From: Thermoflexales bacterium
GTDB taxonomy: Bacteria; Chloroflexota; Anaerolineae; J036; Brachytrichaceae
Assembly: GCA_025057935.1 (NCBI GenBank)
Contig: JANWUW010000054.1
Coordinates: 1 to 45,455 of the forward strand
Reading direction: 5' to 3'
Length of the DNA: 45,455 bases
Positions 30,828 to 38,809 of the stretch are shown here, piece after piece. The position numbers and the translations under genes are program-made. Below the pieces are notes generated by a model. The model did not search any database, was not told the origin of the DNA, and worked only from the letters and a program-made list of their open reading frames with translations. The stretch's first letter is position 1. Every line of letters begins with the position of its first letter.

Positions 30828-33119
30828 TTAAGCAGCAGAGGGGCGTGGCTCGTCGTAGCGCAGCAGGCGCAGACCGTTCAGCGTCACCAGCAGCAAAGCG
30901 CCGTCGTCGGCGAGCACAGCGAGCCAAAGAGTGCCAACGCCGGCGAGGGCGAGCGCGAAGAAGATCAGCTTTAATCCAATGCTGATGCCAATGTTGAGGC
31001 GCACTGTGTGCAGCGCAGCGCGGCTGAGGCGATAGGCAAAAGGCAGCTGAGAGAGGTCGTCTTTCATCAGCACCACATCGGCAGCTTCCATCGCCTGCGC
31101 GCTGCCAGCGCCCCCCATGGCGATGCCCACATCGGCTGCGGCGAGCGCAGGTGCGTCGTTGATGCCATCGCCGACCATGGCGACGTATCTGCCACGTGGC
31201 TGTTGGGCGCGCAACTGGCGCACCGCATTGACCTTATCCTCAGGGAGCAGCTCGGCGCGAACCTCGTCCACCTCGCCGATTTGCTGCGCGATGTGCTGTG
31301 CTGTGCCAGCAGCGTCGCCAGTGAGCATGACTAAGCGCTGCACGCCGGCAGCGCGCAGAGCGCGCAAGGCGTCGCGGCTGCTCCCACGCACCGTGTCGGC
31401 TACAGCAATATAGCCGGCATAGCGCCCATCCACGCTCACCATGAGCGGTGTGTGCCCGTTGGCTGCGAGGGCTTGGATTTCTTCACACACAGCGGTGCTG
31501 TGAGGGAACAAGCGGTCGAACAGCGCGTGGCTGCCCACGACTACCTCGCGCCCATTCACGCGCCCTTGGATGCCCTCGCCGATGCGCGCGACCACTGATT
31601 CCGCAGGAGCGTAGCGTGGGACGTGAAGCGCCGAGACAACGGCGCGTGCGAGTGGGTGCTCGCTGCGTTGCTCAACAGCACTGGCGAGCGCGAGCACCTC
31701 CTCGCAGCGCTCACACCAACCCTGGGGATTCACGCAGTCAACAGCGCGCACGTGGGTTACTGTCGGCGTGCCCGACGTGAGAGTGCCGGTTTTGTCGAAG
31801 GCGACCACGCGCACACGCCCGAGCGCTTCGACGGCGGCGCTGCCTTTGAGCAGCACGCCGCGTTGCGCAGCGCGCGCCATGGCGCTGAGCAGCGTCACTG
31901 GTGTGCTAATCACGAGCGCGCACGGGCATGCGATGACCAACAGTTCCAAGGCGCGGTAAAGCCAACCTTGCGTGCCCTCAGCCGTGTTCCAGAAAGGCTG
32001 TCCGAAGAAGATCGGCGGCACACTTGCCACAAGCGCAGCGATGCCCACCACAGTTGGCGTGTAGTAACGCGCAAAGCGGTCAACGGTCTTCTGGAGGGGT
32101 GCTTTGGAGAGCTGCGCTTGCTCGATCAGGCGCGTGATGCGCGCGAGCGTGCTTTCTGCGGCGACGCGCGTGACTTCGACAACGATCGCGGCTGGACCGT
32201 TAAGGCTGCCTGCCAGCACTGCGTCTCCAGGGCGCTTAAGCACTGGCAAGCTCTCGCCTGTGATGGCGGACTGGTTCACCTCCGTGATCCCTTCGACAAT
32301 CACGCCGTCTAGCCCGATGCGCTCACCGGGGCGCACAACCACGCGTTCACCCACACCAACTTCGTTGATGGGCACGCGATGCTCCTCAACGCCGCAGAAG
32401 GGACAAGGACCGCCGCTGTAGCCTTCCTTGCCAAGGTGTTCGCGGCAGTCCATGCACGGGCGCAGCACAGTCACGTGATCGGGCGCCAACGCCATGAGGC
32501 TCTCGATAGCGTGGCGCGCGCGCTGGGTGGTATAGCCCTCAAGGGCTTCGCCGACGGCAAAAAGCACCATCACCAGCCCTGCTTCGCTGTAGGCGCCGAT
32601 CACAAGCGCGCCGCTTGCGGCGATCGTCATGAGCAGGTTGATGGTGATCTCGCGGTTGAGCCAAAGCGCGCGCAAGCCACTGCGAGCAACGGGTGCGCCA
32701 GCAGTGACCAAAGCGCCGAGCGCTAGTGCCTCGCCGATCGATGCGTATGCGGCGATGCCAAAGAGCGGCAACAGTTCACCGAGAATCAACGCCGGCACGA
32801 TGAGCAGTGCGCCAAGCGCTGCGAGCGCCGTCTCGCGCCGCACGAGCAAGTACCGCGCGAAGCTGAGCGTGCCCGTGGAAGATGTAGCGGCGGAAGTTGG
32901 CTCAGAGGCTGGGTGCAGATCGTAGCCGAGTGCTCTCACACGGTCCGCGATGGTCTCTGCGCTGACGTTGCCCTCGACCATGAGCAAGCCGGTTTGGGCG
33001 TTCAACGCGCAGGCGGTGACACCCTCAAGCCCTGCGAGGCTGCTCTCGATGGACTGCGCGCATGCAGCGCAGTCGACACCGCTCACGCGAAAGGTCTGGC
33101 GTTGTTTCTGTGAGGACAT
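30828..33119 (-). CDS. Heavy-metal P1B-type ATPase (Zn/Cd/Co/Pb class)
   Basis: The 763-residue exporter has an N-terminal HMA domain (GVDCAAC, Cys17 and Cys20), TGES at 287-290, the metal-path CPC (398-400), phosphorylated Asp442 in DKTGTLT, SEHPLA, and MVGDGINDAPAL. The last membrane helices have the Asn-free, Lys/Asp pattern (GLKLIFFALA, VLADDGALLLV) of ZntA/CadA zinc-type pumps. Between membrane helices and actuator domain is an inserted CMDC (222-225) and CPFC (239-242), a zinc-ribbon-like loop, plus further Cys at 462, 469 and 472. It starts 7 bases after lexA and is likely in the same transcript. Confidence 0.93.
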   Translation of the reverse strand: MSSQKQRQTFRVSGVDCAACAQSIESSLAGLEGVTACALNAQTGLLMVEGNVSAETIADRVRALGYDLHPASEPTSAATSSTGTLSFARYLLVRRETALAALGALLIVPALILGELLPLFGIAAYASIGEALALGALVTAGAPVARSGLRALWLNREITINLLMTIAASGALVIGAYSEAGLVMVLFAVGEALEGYTTQRARHAIESLMALAPDHVTVLRPCMDCREHLGKEGYSGGPCPFCGVEEHRVPINEVGVGERVVVRPGERIGLDGVIVEGITEVNQSAITGESLPVLKRPGDAVLAGSLNGPAAIVVEVTRVAAESTLARITRLIEQAQLSKAPLQKTVDRFARYYTPTVVGIAALVASVPPIFFGQPFWNTAEGTQGWLYRALELLVIACPCALVISTPVTLLSAMARAAQRGVLLKGSAAVEALGRVRVVAFDKTGTLTSGTPTVTHVRAVDCVNPQGWCERCEEVLALASAVEQRSEHPLARAVVSALHVPRYAPAESVVARIGEGIQGRVNGREVVVGSHALFDRLFPHSTAVCEEIQALAANGHTPLMVSVDGRYAGYIAVADTVRGSSRDALRALRAAGVQRLVMLTGDAAGTAQHIAQQIGEVDEVRAELLPEDKVNAVRQLRAQQPRGRYVAMVGDGINDAPALAAADVGIAMGGAGSAQAMEAADVVLMKDDLSQLPFAYRLSRAALHTVRLNIGISIGLKLIFFALALAGVGTLWLAVLADDGALLLVTLNGLRLLRYDEPRPSAA

Positions 33120-33126
33120 GCGAGCG

Positions 33127-33768
33127 CTAGCTGACGCGACGGATCACGCATTCCACGCGCCCTAGGATGCGCGCGTGTTGTGCGTCCACGTAGAATGGCT
33201 GAAGGGTGGGGTTTTCAGGCTTGAGCTTGAGACGGCGCCCTTCGCGGTAAATCCGCTTGAGGGTGGACTCATTGCGATCGGTGAGAAACACGGCGACGAG
33301 ATCGCCATTTTTCACCTCGTCTGCGCTCTCCACGCGACGCAGGATCACGATGTCGCCGTCGTGTATCAGCGCATCAATCATCGAGTCGCCGCGCACCTCG
33401 AGCGCATACAACCCTTTGGTAGTGCTCACCAAGTTGCGTGCGATGGGGATGACGTGTTCTGCAGCCGCAAGCGCGTCTGCGTCAGGCGTTGGTGCAGGTG
33501 CGCTGGCGACGATCTGCCCAACAAGCGGGACGTTAACGATCTCGCTGCTCGGGTGCACCTCGCGCAGCACCACGCCACGCGAGCGCCGCGCATAGCGACT
33601 CAAGCGCTGCGCACGCTCGAGCGCGCGCAGATGGTAACTGACCATCGAGGTGGAGCTTAGACCGACGCCGTGCTGGATTTCACGAATCGTCGGCGGCACG
33701 CCGTGCGTCTCGACGTAGTCGTGGATAAACGCGAGGATGCGCTGTTGCGCTTCAGAAAGCGTGTTCAT
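33127..33768 (-). CDS. lexA: LexA repressor
   Basis: The 213-residue protein has the winged-helix N-domain (1-70; ILAFIHDYVETHGVPPTIREI) and the S24 C-domain with catalytic Ser129 (GDSM) and Lys171 (STLKRIY). The self-cleavage site aligns with VASAPAP (Ala88-Ser89), where most LexA have Ala-Gly. RecA filaments should trigger cleavage after DNA damage. ATG 33768 is used, since the upstream extension has no LexA similarity and would include the promoter. A LexA box and a TTGACG-N17-TATCAT promoter lie directly upstream, so the gene is autoregulated. The metal ATPase gene follows 7 bases after it. Confidence 0.95.
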   Translation of the reverse strand: MNTLSEAQQRILAFIHDYVETHGVPPTIREIQHGVGLSSTSMVSYHLRALERAQRLSRYARRSRGVVLREVHPSSEIVNVPLVGQIVASAPAPTPDADALAAAEHVIPIARNLVSTTKGLYALEVRGDSMIDALIHDGDIVILRRVESADEVKNGDLVAVFLTDRNESTLKRIYREGRRLKLKPENPTLQPFYVDAQHARILGRVECVIRRVS

Positions 33769-33787
33769 GCGCCACTGAGCCCATAAC

Positions 33788-33795
33788 GAACGTTC
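33788..33795. promoter_or_regulatory. GAACGTTC palindrome near the lexA start point
   Basis: GAACGTTC holds the two LexA half-sites with no spacer and lies at the expected transcription start. It may be a second, degenerate operator. Confidence 0.3.
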
Positions 33796-33802
33796 CGACT
33801 TG

Positions 33803-33831
33803 ATGATAGTCGAACACGCGTTCTGCGTCAA
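33803..33831 (-). promoter_or_regulatory. lexA promoter
   Basis: On the minus strand TTGACG (33826-33831), a 17-base spacer and TATCAT (33803-33808) are well placed, with the start point near 33796 and a leader of about 28 bases. Confidence 0.7.
33811..33824 (-). promoter_or_regulatory. LexA (SOS) box
   Basis: AGAACGCGTGTTCG on the minus strand (CGAAC-N4-GTTCT on the plus strand) matches the Gram-positive CGAAC-N4-GTTCG operator at nine of ten fixed bases. It sits inside the spacer between the -35 and -10, where binding would block RNA polymerase. Confidence 0.7.
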
Positions 33832-33838
33832 GGTGCAC

Positions 33839-34918
33839 TCACGCTTCACAGCGCACCTCGCGCCGCTCGGCGGCGGATCGGTAGATGGCGTCAATGATGC
33901 GCAGCCCGATCAAGCCGTGCTCGCCCGGCGATTCTGGCGTTTGTCCGCTCAGGCAGCAATCCACGAAATGATGCACGGCAAGGCGATGCCCGCTCACGTT
34001 GCTTTGCAGGCGCGGCAAGATGGCAGCAGGTTGATCACCGACGTACTTGAACAGCGCCACGGTCTCGCCGTTGGGCGCGGCGCTGTAGAAGTTGGCGCCG
34101 GCTTCACTGCCGAACAGTCGCACGTAGTAAGCGTCCTGCTGCGGCTCGCGGTGGGTCGCCCACGCGCTTTCGAACTGAAGCACTGCGCCGTCGGCGAAGC
34201 GCACAAAGCCAAAGCCGCTGTCGTCCACATCGAAGCGCTCTGGTTTCAAGTGGCGCGGCTTGGTTTTCTGACCGCGCTGACCGAATTCGGCGAAAGCCGC
34301 GCCGCTCACGCTGATCGGTTGGGGGTAGCCCATGAGCCACAGCGCTAGATCGAGCACATGCACGCCGAGGTCGATCAAAGCGCCGCCGCCAGCGCGTTCT
34401 TTCTGGGTGAACCAAGCGCCATGCGTGGGGATCCAGCCCTCGCGCAGCCAACCTGCCTTCGCCGCGTAGATGTGTCCGAACTCGCCTGCGCGCGCCAATC
34501 GCTTCAACCACACGATCTCTGGTCGGTAGCGATGGTTGTAGCACACCATCAGCGTTTTGCCGGCTGCTTTGGCAGCTTCGATGATGCGCTCCCCTGCTTC
34601 CACCGAATGCGCAAGCGGCTTTTCCATCAGCACGTGTTTGCCGTGCTGGAATGCTTCGATCGCGACCGGCTCATGCAGCCAATTGGGCAGCGCGATGCTC
34701 ACCGCGTCGATCTCCTTCGAGGCAAGCACATGCCGATAGTCGGTGAAGCGGCGTTCAGGCGGCACGTTGAAGCGCTCGCCGCGTTCATGCAGCAGCGCTT
34801 CGTTGATGTCGCAGATCGCAGCAAGTTCGCATTGCGGGTGGGTCTGATAGCCTTCGATGTGATTCCAGCCCACGCCAACCCCGATGACTGCAGCGCGCAG
34901 CTTCGACTCTCCAGCCAT
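33839..34918 (-). CDS. Gfo/Idh/MocA family oxidoreductase
   Basis: The roughly 359-residue enzyme has an N-terminal Rossmann fold (RAAVIGVGVGWNHIEGY), the family EKPLAHS motif, YNHRYRPEI, and a C-terminal alpha/beta domain (GGGALIDLGVHVLDLALWLMG). Such enzymes oxidise or reduce sugars, inositols or related polyols with NAD(P). The exact start is uncertain: TTG 34939 would overlap the gcvPA stop; ATG 34927 and ATG 34918 follow, and I use the last because the Rossmann fold begins there and GAGG is just upstream. It is the last gene of the gcvH-gcvPA run, and no metabolic link to glycine cleavage is evident. Confidence 0.88.
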   Translation of the reverse strand: MAGESKLRAAVIGVGVGWNHIEGYQTHPQCELAAICDINEALLHERGERFNVPPERRFTDYRHVLASKEIDAVSIALPNWLHEPVAIEAFQHGKHVLMEKPLAHSVEAGERIIEAAKAAGKTLMVCYNHRYRPEIVWLKRLARAGEFGHIYAAKAGWLREGWIPTHGAWFTQKERAGGGALIDLGVHVLDLALWLMGYPQPISVSGAAFAEFGQRGQKTKPRHLKPERFDVDDSGFGFVRFADGAVLQFESAWATHREPQQDAYYVRLFGSEAGANFYSAAPNGETVALFKYVGDQPAAILPRLQSNVSGHRLAVHHFVDCCLSGQTPESPGEHGLIGLRIIDAIYRSAAERREVRCEA

Positions 34919-34935
34919 AAGCCTCATGCAGAGGG

Positions 34936-36258
34936 TCAAGCCATTTTGGTCAGCGCCTCCACTAGGGCGTCAATTTCTTCGCGCGTGTTGGTCTCAGTGC
35001 AGCAGAGCAACATGTGGTTTGTGAGGTGAGGGTAATCTTGCCCAAGGTCGTAGCCGCCGATGATGTCGTACTCGTCGAGCAGGAATTCGTTGATCTCCTC
35101 GACGCTGGTGGGGCACTTGATCACGAACTCGTGGAAGAAGGGCTTCTCGCGCCACACCTCGAAGCCTTTGATTTGCGCGATCTGGTCGGCAGCGTAATGA
35201 GCTTTGTGATAGCACAGGCGCGCCACTTGCTTCAAGCCGTGTTTGCCCATCACGCTGAGATATACGCTTGCTGCCAACGCCATGAGCCCTTGGTTGGTGC
35301 AGATGTTGCTTGTGGCTTTCTCGCGGCGGATGTCCTGCTCGCGTGTCTTCAGCGTGAGCACGTAGCCGCGTCTGCCTTCTTTATCCACGGTCTCGCCGAC
35401 AATGCGCCCAGGGATGCGGCGCATGAACTCACGCTTCGTGCAGAAGAAACCGAGGTACGGTCCGCCAAAGCTCAGTGGAATGCCCAGCGGCTGACCCTCG
35501 CCGACGACCACATCGGCGCCGTAGACAGAGGGGGGCTTGAACAAGCCAAGCGCGATTGGGTTGGTGATCACGACAAACAGCCCGCCCATCGCGTGCAGGC
35601 GCTGTGCTAATCCGTCGAGCGCTTCAAGTTGACCGAAGAAGTTCGGCGTCTGCGCGCACAGACACGCCGTCTCCAGATCAGCTTGCGCAGCGAGGGTGTA
35701 GAGGTCGCCCTCGATGATGTGAGCGTCACGGAACTGCAGGTAAGTGTGTAGCACGCGGCGGTAGTGCGGGTGAATGGCATCGGAGACGAGCACCTTGCTG
35801 CGCTGCGTGATAGCCATGCTCATCAGCACGGCTTCTGCGAATGCAGTGGCGCCGTCGTAGTGCGAAGCAGTGCTGATCTCCATGCCAGTCAGCGCGCTCA
35901 TCATGCTTTGGAACTCAAAAATCGCTTGGAGCGTGCCTTGGCTGACCTCGGGTTGGTATGGCGTGTAAGCCGTGAGGAACTCGCCGCGACGGATGATGTG
36001 ATCCACCACGCTGGGGATGTAGTGGTTGTAGGCGCCAGCGCCGAGGAAGCAAGCATGGTGTTGAACATCGGCGTTGGCATCAGCAAGCGCGCTCAGCTCC
36101 CACATCACCTCCATCTCAGTGACTGGCTCGGGTAAGTTGAGCTTGGGGAAGCGGAACTTCTCAGGGACAGCGCTGAACAACGCTTCGATGCTGGAAACGC
36201 CGATGGTCTCCAGCATGGCGCGGCGCTCTTCGTCTGTATGGGGAATGTAGGCGGTCAT
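34936..36258 (-). CDS. gcvPA: Glycine dehydrogenase (decarboxylating) subunit 1
   Basis: The 440-residue protein begins MTAYIPHTDEERRAML and carries FLGAGAYNHYIPSVVDHIIRRGEFLTAYTPYQPEVSQGTLQ-type core segments of the alpha subunit of two-subunit P-protein. GcvPA lacks the PLP lysine, which is on GcvPB; the two form the enzyme that decarboxylates glycine and loads aminomethyl on the H-protein lipoyl arm. gcvPB is not in the window. The gene starts 13 bases after gcvH ends. I chose the start at MTAYIP because the upstream frame reads into gcvH. Confidence 0.95.
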   Translation of the reverse strand: MTAYIPHTDEERRAMLETIGVSSIEALFSAVPEKFRFPKLNLPEPVTEMEVMWELSALADANADVQHHACFLGAGAYNHYIPSVVDHIIRRGEFLTAYTPYQPEVSQGTLQAIFEFQSMMSALTGMEISTASHYDGATAFAEAVLMSMAITQRSKVLVSDAIHPHYRRVLHTYLQFRDAHIIEGDLYTLAAQADLETACLCAQTPNFFGQLEALDGLAQRLHAMGGLFVVITNPIALGLFKPPSVYGADVVVGEGQPLGIPLSFGGPYLGFFCTKREFMRRIPGRIVGETVDKEGRRGYVLTLKTREQDIRREKATSNICTNQGLMALAASVYLSVMGKHGLKQVARLCYHKAHYAADQIAQIKGFEVWREKPFFHEFVIKCPTSVEEINEFLLDEYDIIGGYDLGQDYPHLTNHMLLCCTETNTREEIDALVEALTKMA

Positions 36259-36271
36259 GGGCTGGAGTAGG

Positions 36272-36673
36272 TCAGTGATGAGCTTCCTCTTCTTGTAGAA
36301 ACGCAGCGTAGGCGCTAGCGTCCATGAGCGCGCCCAGCGCGCTGGGGTCATCCGGCTTGATGCGGAACAGCCAGCCAGCACCGTAGGGGTCTTTGTTCAC
36401 TAGCTCGGGCGAACGCTCAACTTCGCGGTTGACAGCAGTGATTGTGCCGCTGATTGGAGCATAGACGTCTGAGGCTGACTTGACTGATTCAACCACAGCG
36501 ACCGCCTCGCCAGCTTTGACGGCGCGGCCCTCTTGCGGCAGCTCAACGTACACCAGGTCATTCATCGCTTGCTGTGCGTGGTCAGTGATGCCGCACACCA
36601 CTTCATCGCCATCGAGGCGCGCCCATTCGTGTGTTTTAAGGTATCGAGCGCTGGGGTCGATCTTTGATGTCAT
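36272..36673 (-). CDS. gcvH: Glycine cleavage system H protein
   Basis: The 133-residue protein has the H-protein fold with the lipoylated Lys65 in [14 protein letters not shown] and the N-terminal [16 protein letters not shown]. It shuttles the aminomethyl group between P, T and L proteins. TATCAT on this strand at 36692-36697 lies 18 bases before the ATG and may be its -10. gcvT is not in the window. Confidence 0.95.
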   Translation of the reverse strand: MTSKIDPSARYLKTHEWARLDGDEVVCGITDHAQQAMNDLVYVELPQEGRAVKAGEAVAVVESVKSASDVYAPISGTITAVNREVERSPELVNKDPYGAGWLFRIKPDDPSALGALMDASAYAAFLQEEEAHH

Positions 36674-36691
36674 AGGCGTTCCCGAGCGCGG

Positions 36692-36697
36692 ATGATA
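36692..36697 (-). promoter_or_regulatory. Possible -10 element (TATCAT) of gcvH
   Basis: Minus-strand TATCAT lies 18 bases before the gcvH ATG and just after the thiB terminator. No good -35 is found. Confidence 0.35.
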
Positions 36698-36712
36698 CCG
36701 CAGCTCATCGCC

Positions 36713-36750
36713 AAAAAAGCAGCGCCGGCAAGAGCCACTCATGCCGGCGC
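36713..36750 (-). terminator. Intrinsic terminator of the thiN-thiB unit
   Basis: On the minus strand 8-bp arms GCGCCGGC/GCCGGCGC with a 13-base loop are followed by TGCTTTTTT. It separates thiB from gcvH. Confidence 0.85.
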
Positions 36751-36778
36751 CATAGGCGTGCGAACTCAACCGAGCGCC

Positions 36779-37870
36779 TCAGCGCAGGACGATTTCCGTC
36801 CAGCGCTCGATCCAGCGCTCGCGCCCTTCGTGGATTTGCTGCGGCGGAAGCGTGAGCGGATTTGCGGGCGGCTGACCAAACTTGATGAACACCTCGGGTA
36901 GTTGCGCCTCAGGCAAGACGGGGTAGACGAACATCTGCAGCGGGATGTCCTCTTGGAACGTGCGGCTCAGCATGAAGTCCACCCACTTCTCGGCGAGCGC
37001 GCGCTTCTTCGTGCCCTTTAAGATGCCGACGAACTCAATTTGTTCGAAGGCTGTGCCTTCCACGTTGCCAGTGGGCGGCTCAGTGAGTTTGCCTTCGCTG
37101 AACACTACTTCAGCCGCAGGGCTAGTAGCATACGAGACGACTAGCGGGCGCGGACCCTTACCGCTGCTGCCGCTGAATTGCGTGAAATAGGCGTCTTCCC
37201 AGTCGGGGCTAACGTACACATCGTTGGCGCGCAGGTCTGCCCAAAACTGCGTCCATGGGTACGCGCTGCCCTCTGGAAAGGCAGCGATGGTCGCCATCAG
37301 GAACGCCAAGCCCGGCGAGGACGTGGCGGGATTCTGCACGACGAGCAAACCCTTGTAACGCGGATCTGCAAGGTCGCGCAGCGAGCGCGGCGGCTCGAGG
37401 TTGCGCGCGCTGAAGTAGGCTTTGTCGTAGTTCACCATTACGTGCCCGTAGTCCACAGGCAGCAGGCGGTTGGTTTTGTCGAGCTTGAAGCGCTCAGGGA
37501 TCGCAGCGAGCCTTGGCGAGGCGTAGGGCTCGAAGATGTCGGCGTCGAGCGCGCGGCTCATGAAGGTGTTGTCCACGCCGAAGAACACGTCTGCTAGCGG
37601 CGCGTCTTTGCTGAGGATGGCTTTGTTGAGCGCGCTGCCTGTGTCGCCCGATTCGAGGATTTGCACTTTGACGTTGTGCGCTTGCTCGAACTGGCGAATG
37701 ACGCTCTCGCTGACGTTGAAGCTGTCGTGCGACATGATCACCAAGGTCTCCGGCTCAGCCGCCGGAGCGGGACTTACTGGCGTGGCGGCAGGCGGCGGCG
37801 CTTGCACAGCGCAGGCGCTTGCGAGCGCCACAATGCTGGAAAGGAACAGGGTGGAAATGCGCTTTATCAT
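36779..37870 (-). CDS. thiB: Thiamine ABC transporter substrate-binding lipoprotein
   Basis: The 363-residue protein has a lipoprotein signal (lipobox LASAC, Cys20), a Pro/Ala linker and a type II binding fold. The segments VIMSHDSFNVSESV, ESGDTGSALNKAIL and ADVFFGVDNTFMSRAL are typical of ThiB/TbpA. It should bind thiamine or its phosphates outside the membrane. It lies 18 bases after thiN in a TPP-riboswitch unit, which supports the substrate. The permease ThiP and ATPase ThiQ are absent here; a terminator follows directly. Confidence 0.9.
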   Translation of the reverse strand: MIKRISTLFLSSIVALASACAVQAPPPAATPVSPAPAAEPETLVIMSHDSFNVSESVIRQFEQAHNVKVQILESGDTGSALNKAILSKDAPLADVFFGVDNTFMSRALDADIFEPYASPRLAAIPERFKLDKTNRLLPVDYGHVMVNYDKAYFSARNLEPPRSLRDLADPRYKGLLVVQNPATSSPGLAFLMATIAAFPEGSAYPWTQFWADLRANDVYVSPDWEDAYFTQFSGSSGKGPRPLVVSYATSPAAEVVFSEGKLTEPPTGNVEGTAFEQIEFVGILKGTKKRALAEKWVDFMLSRTFQEDIPLQMFVYPVLPEAQLPEVFIKFGQPPANPLTLPPQQIHEGRERWIERWTEIVLR

Positions 37871-37888
37871 GGCGTCTTGCTCCTCTTA

Positions 37889-38608
37889 TCACGTGCAGTT
37901 GACTTGATGGTTCGCAGGTTCAATTGCAGTTAGCGGGGTTGCGCTGGCTTGAGTCTCACGCATGATGCACAGCAGCAACCCGCGACGCACATGCACATGC
38001 GCGCGTGGGCTGATCAGCACGTTGCTCACGCCGCGCGCTGGACCGATGAATAGCGGCTCATCGTGCAGGGGATACTCCAAACCTTCTGTGCTAATGCCGT
38101 GCACGTCGCCGCCGAAGGGGATTAGCGAGACCGTGTCGCCTGGCGTGCCGTGAAGCACAAGCGTGGCAGGGGCTTCGCGCGCATCAATCAGCATGGCACG
38201 CTCAGTGCCGTGAGCGAGCGTAACTGACCAGCCGCGCAGCGCAGGCACGGCCAGCAGCAGCATGTTGGCGAGCGTGTGGTCGAGCCGCCCGCCAAAAGCG
38301 CCGAGCACGATGATTGCTTCTGGGCGCGGTGTGAGCTGAGTGGCGAGCAGCAACGCTAACTCGAGGTCGGTCTCATTCTTGCGCGTGGGGTAGCGGTGAA
38401 GCTGCGCGCCCAAAGCTTGCAGCCGATGCACTGTTGCTTCGGACAGCGAGTCGAAGTCGCCGACTACGTGGTGGGGTTTGAGGTTGAGCGCGAGCGCAGC
38501 GTTAGCGCCGCCGTCGGCGCAGATCAGCACATCCTCATCGCGCAGCCAGCGCCGTGCGTCAGCTTCGCTGGGCGGCTCGCCGTTAGCAATGATGACAGCT
38601 CGTGACAT
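37889..38608 (-). CDS. thiN: Thiamine diphosphokinase
   Basis: The 239-residue enzyme has the TPK motifs CADGGAN (30-36), GDFDS (50-54), and KNETDLELAL (77-86), followed by GAFGGRLDHTLAN and a C-terminal beta domain (GISTEGLEYPL, RGVSNVLISPRAHVHVRRG). It moves pyrophosphate from ATP to thiamine, giving TPP. The last 20 or so residues extend past the usual end. A TPP riboswitch and a hairpin that covers the ribosome site lie upstream, so high TPP should turn it off. Confidence 0.93.
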   Translation of the reverse strand: MSRAVIIANGEPPSEADARRWLRDEDVLICADGGANAALALNLKPHHVVGDFDSLSEATVHRLQALGAQLHRYPTRKNETDLELALLLATQLTPRPEAIIVLGAFGGRLDHTLANMLLLAVPALRGWSVTLAHGTERAMLIDAREAPATLVLHGTPGDTVSLIPFGGDVHGISTEGLEYPLHDEPLFIGPARGVSNVLISPRAHVHVRRGLLLCIMRETQASATPLTAIEPANHQVNCT

Positions 38609-38609
38609 G

Positions 38610-38644
38610 AAACGCCTCCGCGGGTCAAGCCCGCGCAGGCGTTT
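38610..38644 (-). promoter_or_regulatory. Ribosome-site-sequestering hairpin before thiN
   Basis: On the minus strand 15-base arms (AAACGCCTGCGCGGG against CCCGCGGAGGCGTTT, with one G-G mismatch) close over a CTTGA loop. The Shine-Dalgarno GGAGG (38615-38619) lies inside the 3' arm, 6 bases before the thiN ATG. No T tract follows, so it suits translational rather than transcriptional control. Confidence 0.7.
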
Positions 38645-38660
38645 GTTAATGCAGGTGAGC

Positions 38661-38683
38661 AGCGCCGAAGAAGTCTCGGCACT
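38661..38683 (-). promoter_or_regulatory. Secondary hairpin in the TPP expression platform
   Basis: AGTGCCGA and TCGGCGCT pair (one G-T) around a 7-base loop, between the aptamer and the sequestering hairpin. It may take part in switching. Confidence 0.4.
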
Positions 38684-38690
38684 CCGCTAT

Positions 38691-38783
38691 TTTCCCTACG
38701 CTGGCATGACCCAGATCAGGTTCTTCGGGTCGGCGCCGGCATCCTAGGCGCCCTCTCAGCCCGCATCCGCAGACTCCCCGTTG
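38691..38783 (-). ncRNA. TPP riboswitch aptamer (THI element)
   Basis: The minus strand shows the THI-box landmarks in order: GGGG at the 5' side, GCTGAGA, then ACCCGAAGAACCTGATCTGG and ATGCCAGCGTAGGGA at the 3' side. A variable helix (GGCGCC/GGCGCC-type) lies in the P3a position. It controls thiN-thiB. The RNA begins about 8 bases after a perfect TATAAT. Confidence 0.95.
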
Positions 38784-38791
38784 TCAAGGCA

Positions 38792-38797
38792 ATTATA
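38792..38797 (-). promoter_or_regulatory. -10 element (TATAAT) of the thiN-thiB unit
   Basis: Perfect minus-strand TATAAT, about 8 bases before the first paired bases of the riboswitch, so the aptamer forms right at the RNA 5' end. No good -35 is seen. Confidence 0.6.
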
Positions 38798-38809
38798 CGC
38801 CGACTTGCA

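Noticed and set aside
36674-36778. Glycine riboswitch before gcvH
   Set aside because: The gap holds the thiB terminator and a possible -10; the tandem glycine aptamer core is not present and there is too little room.
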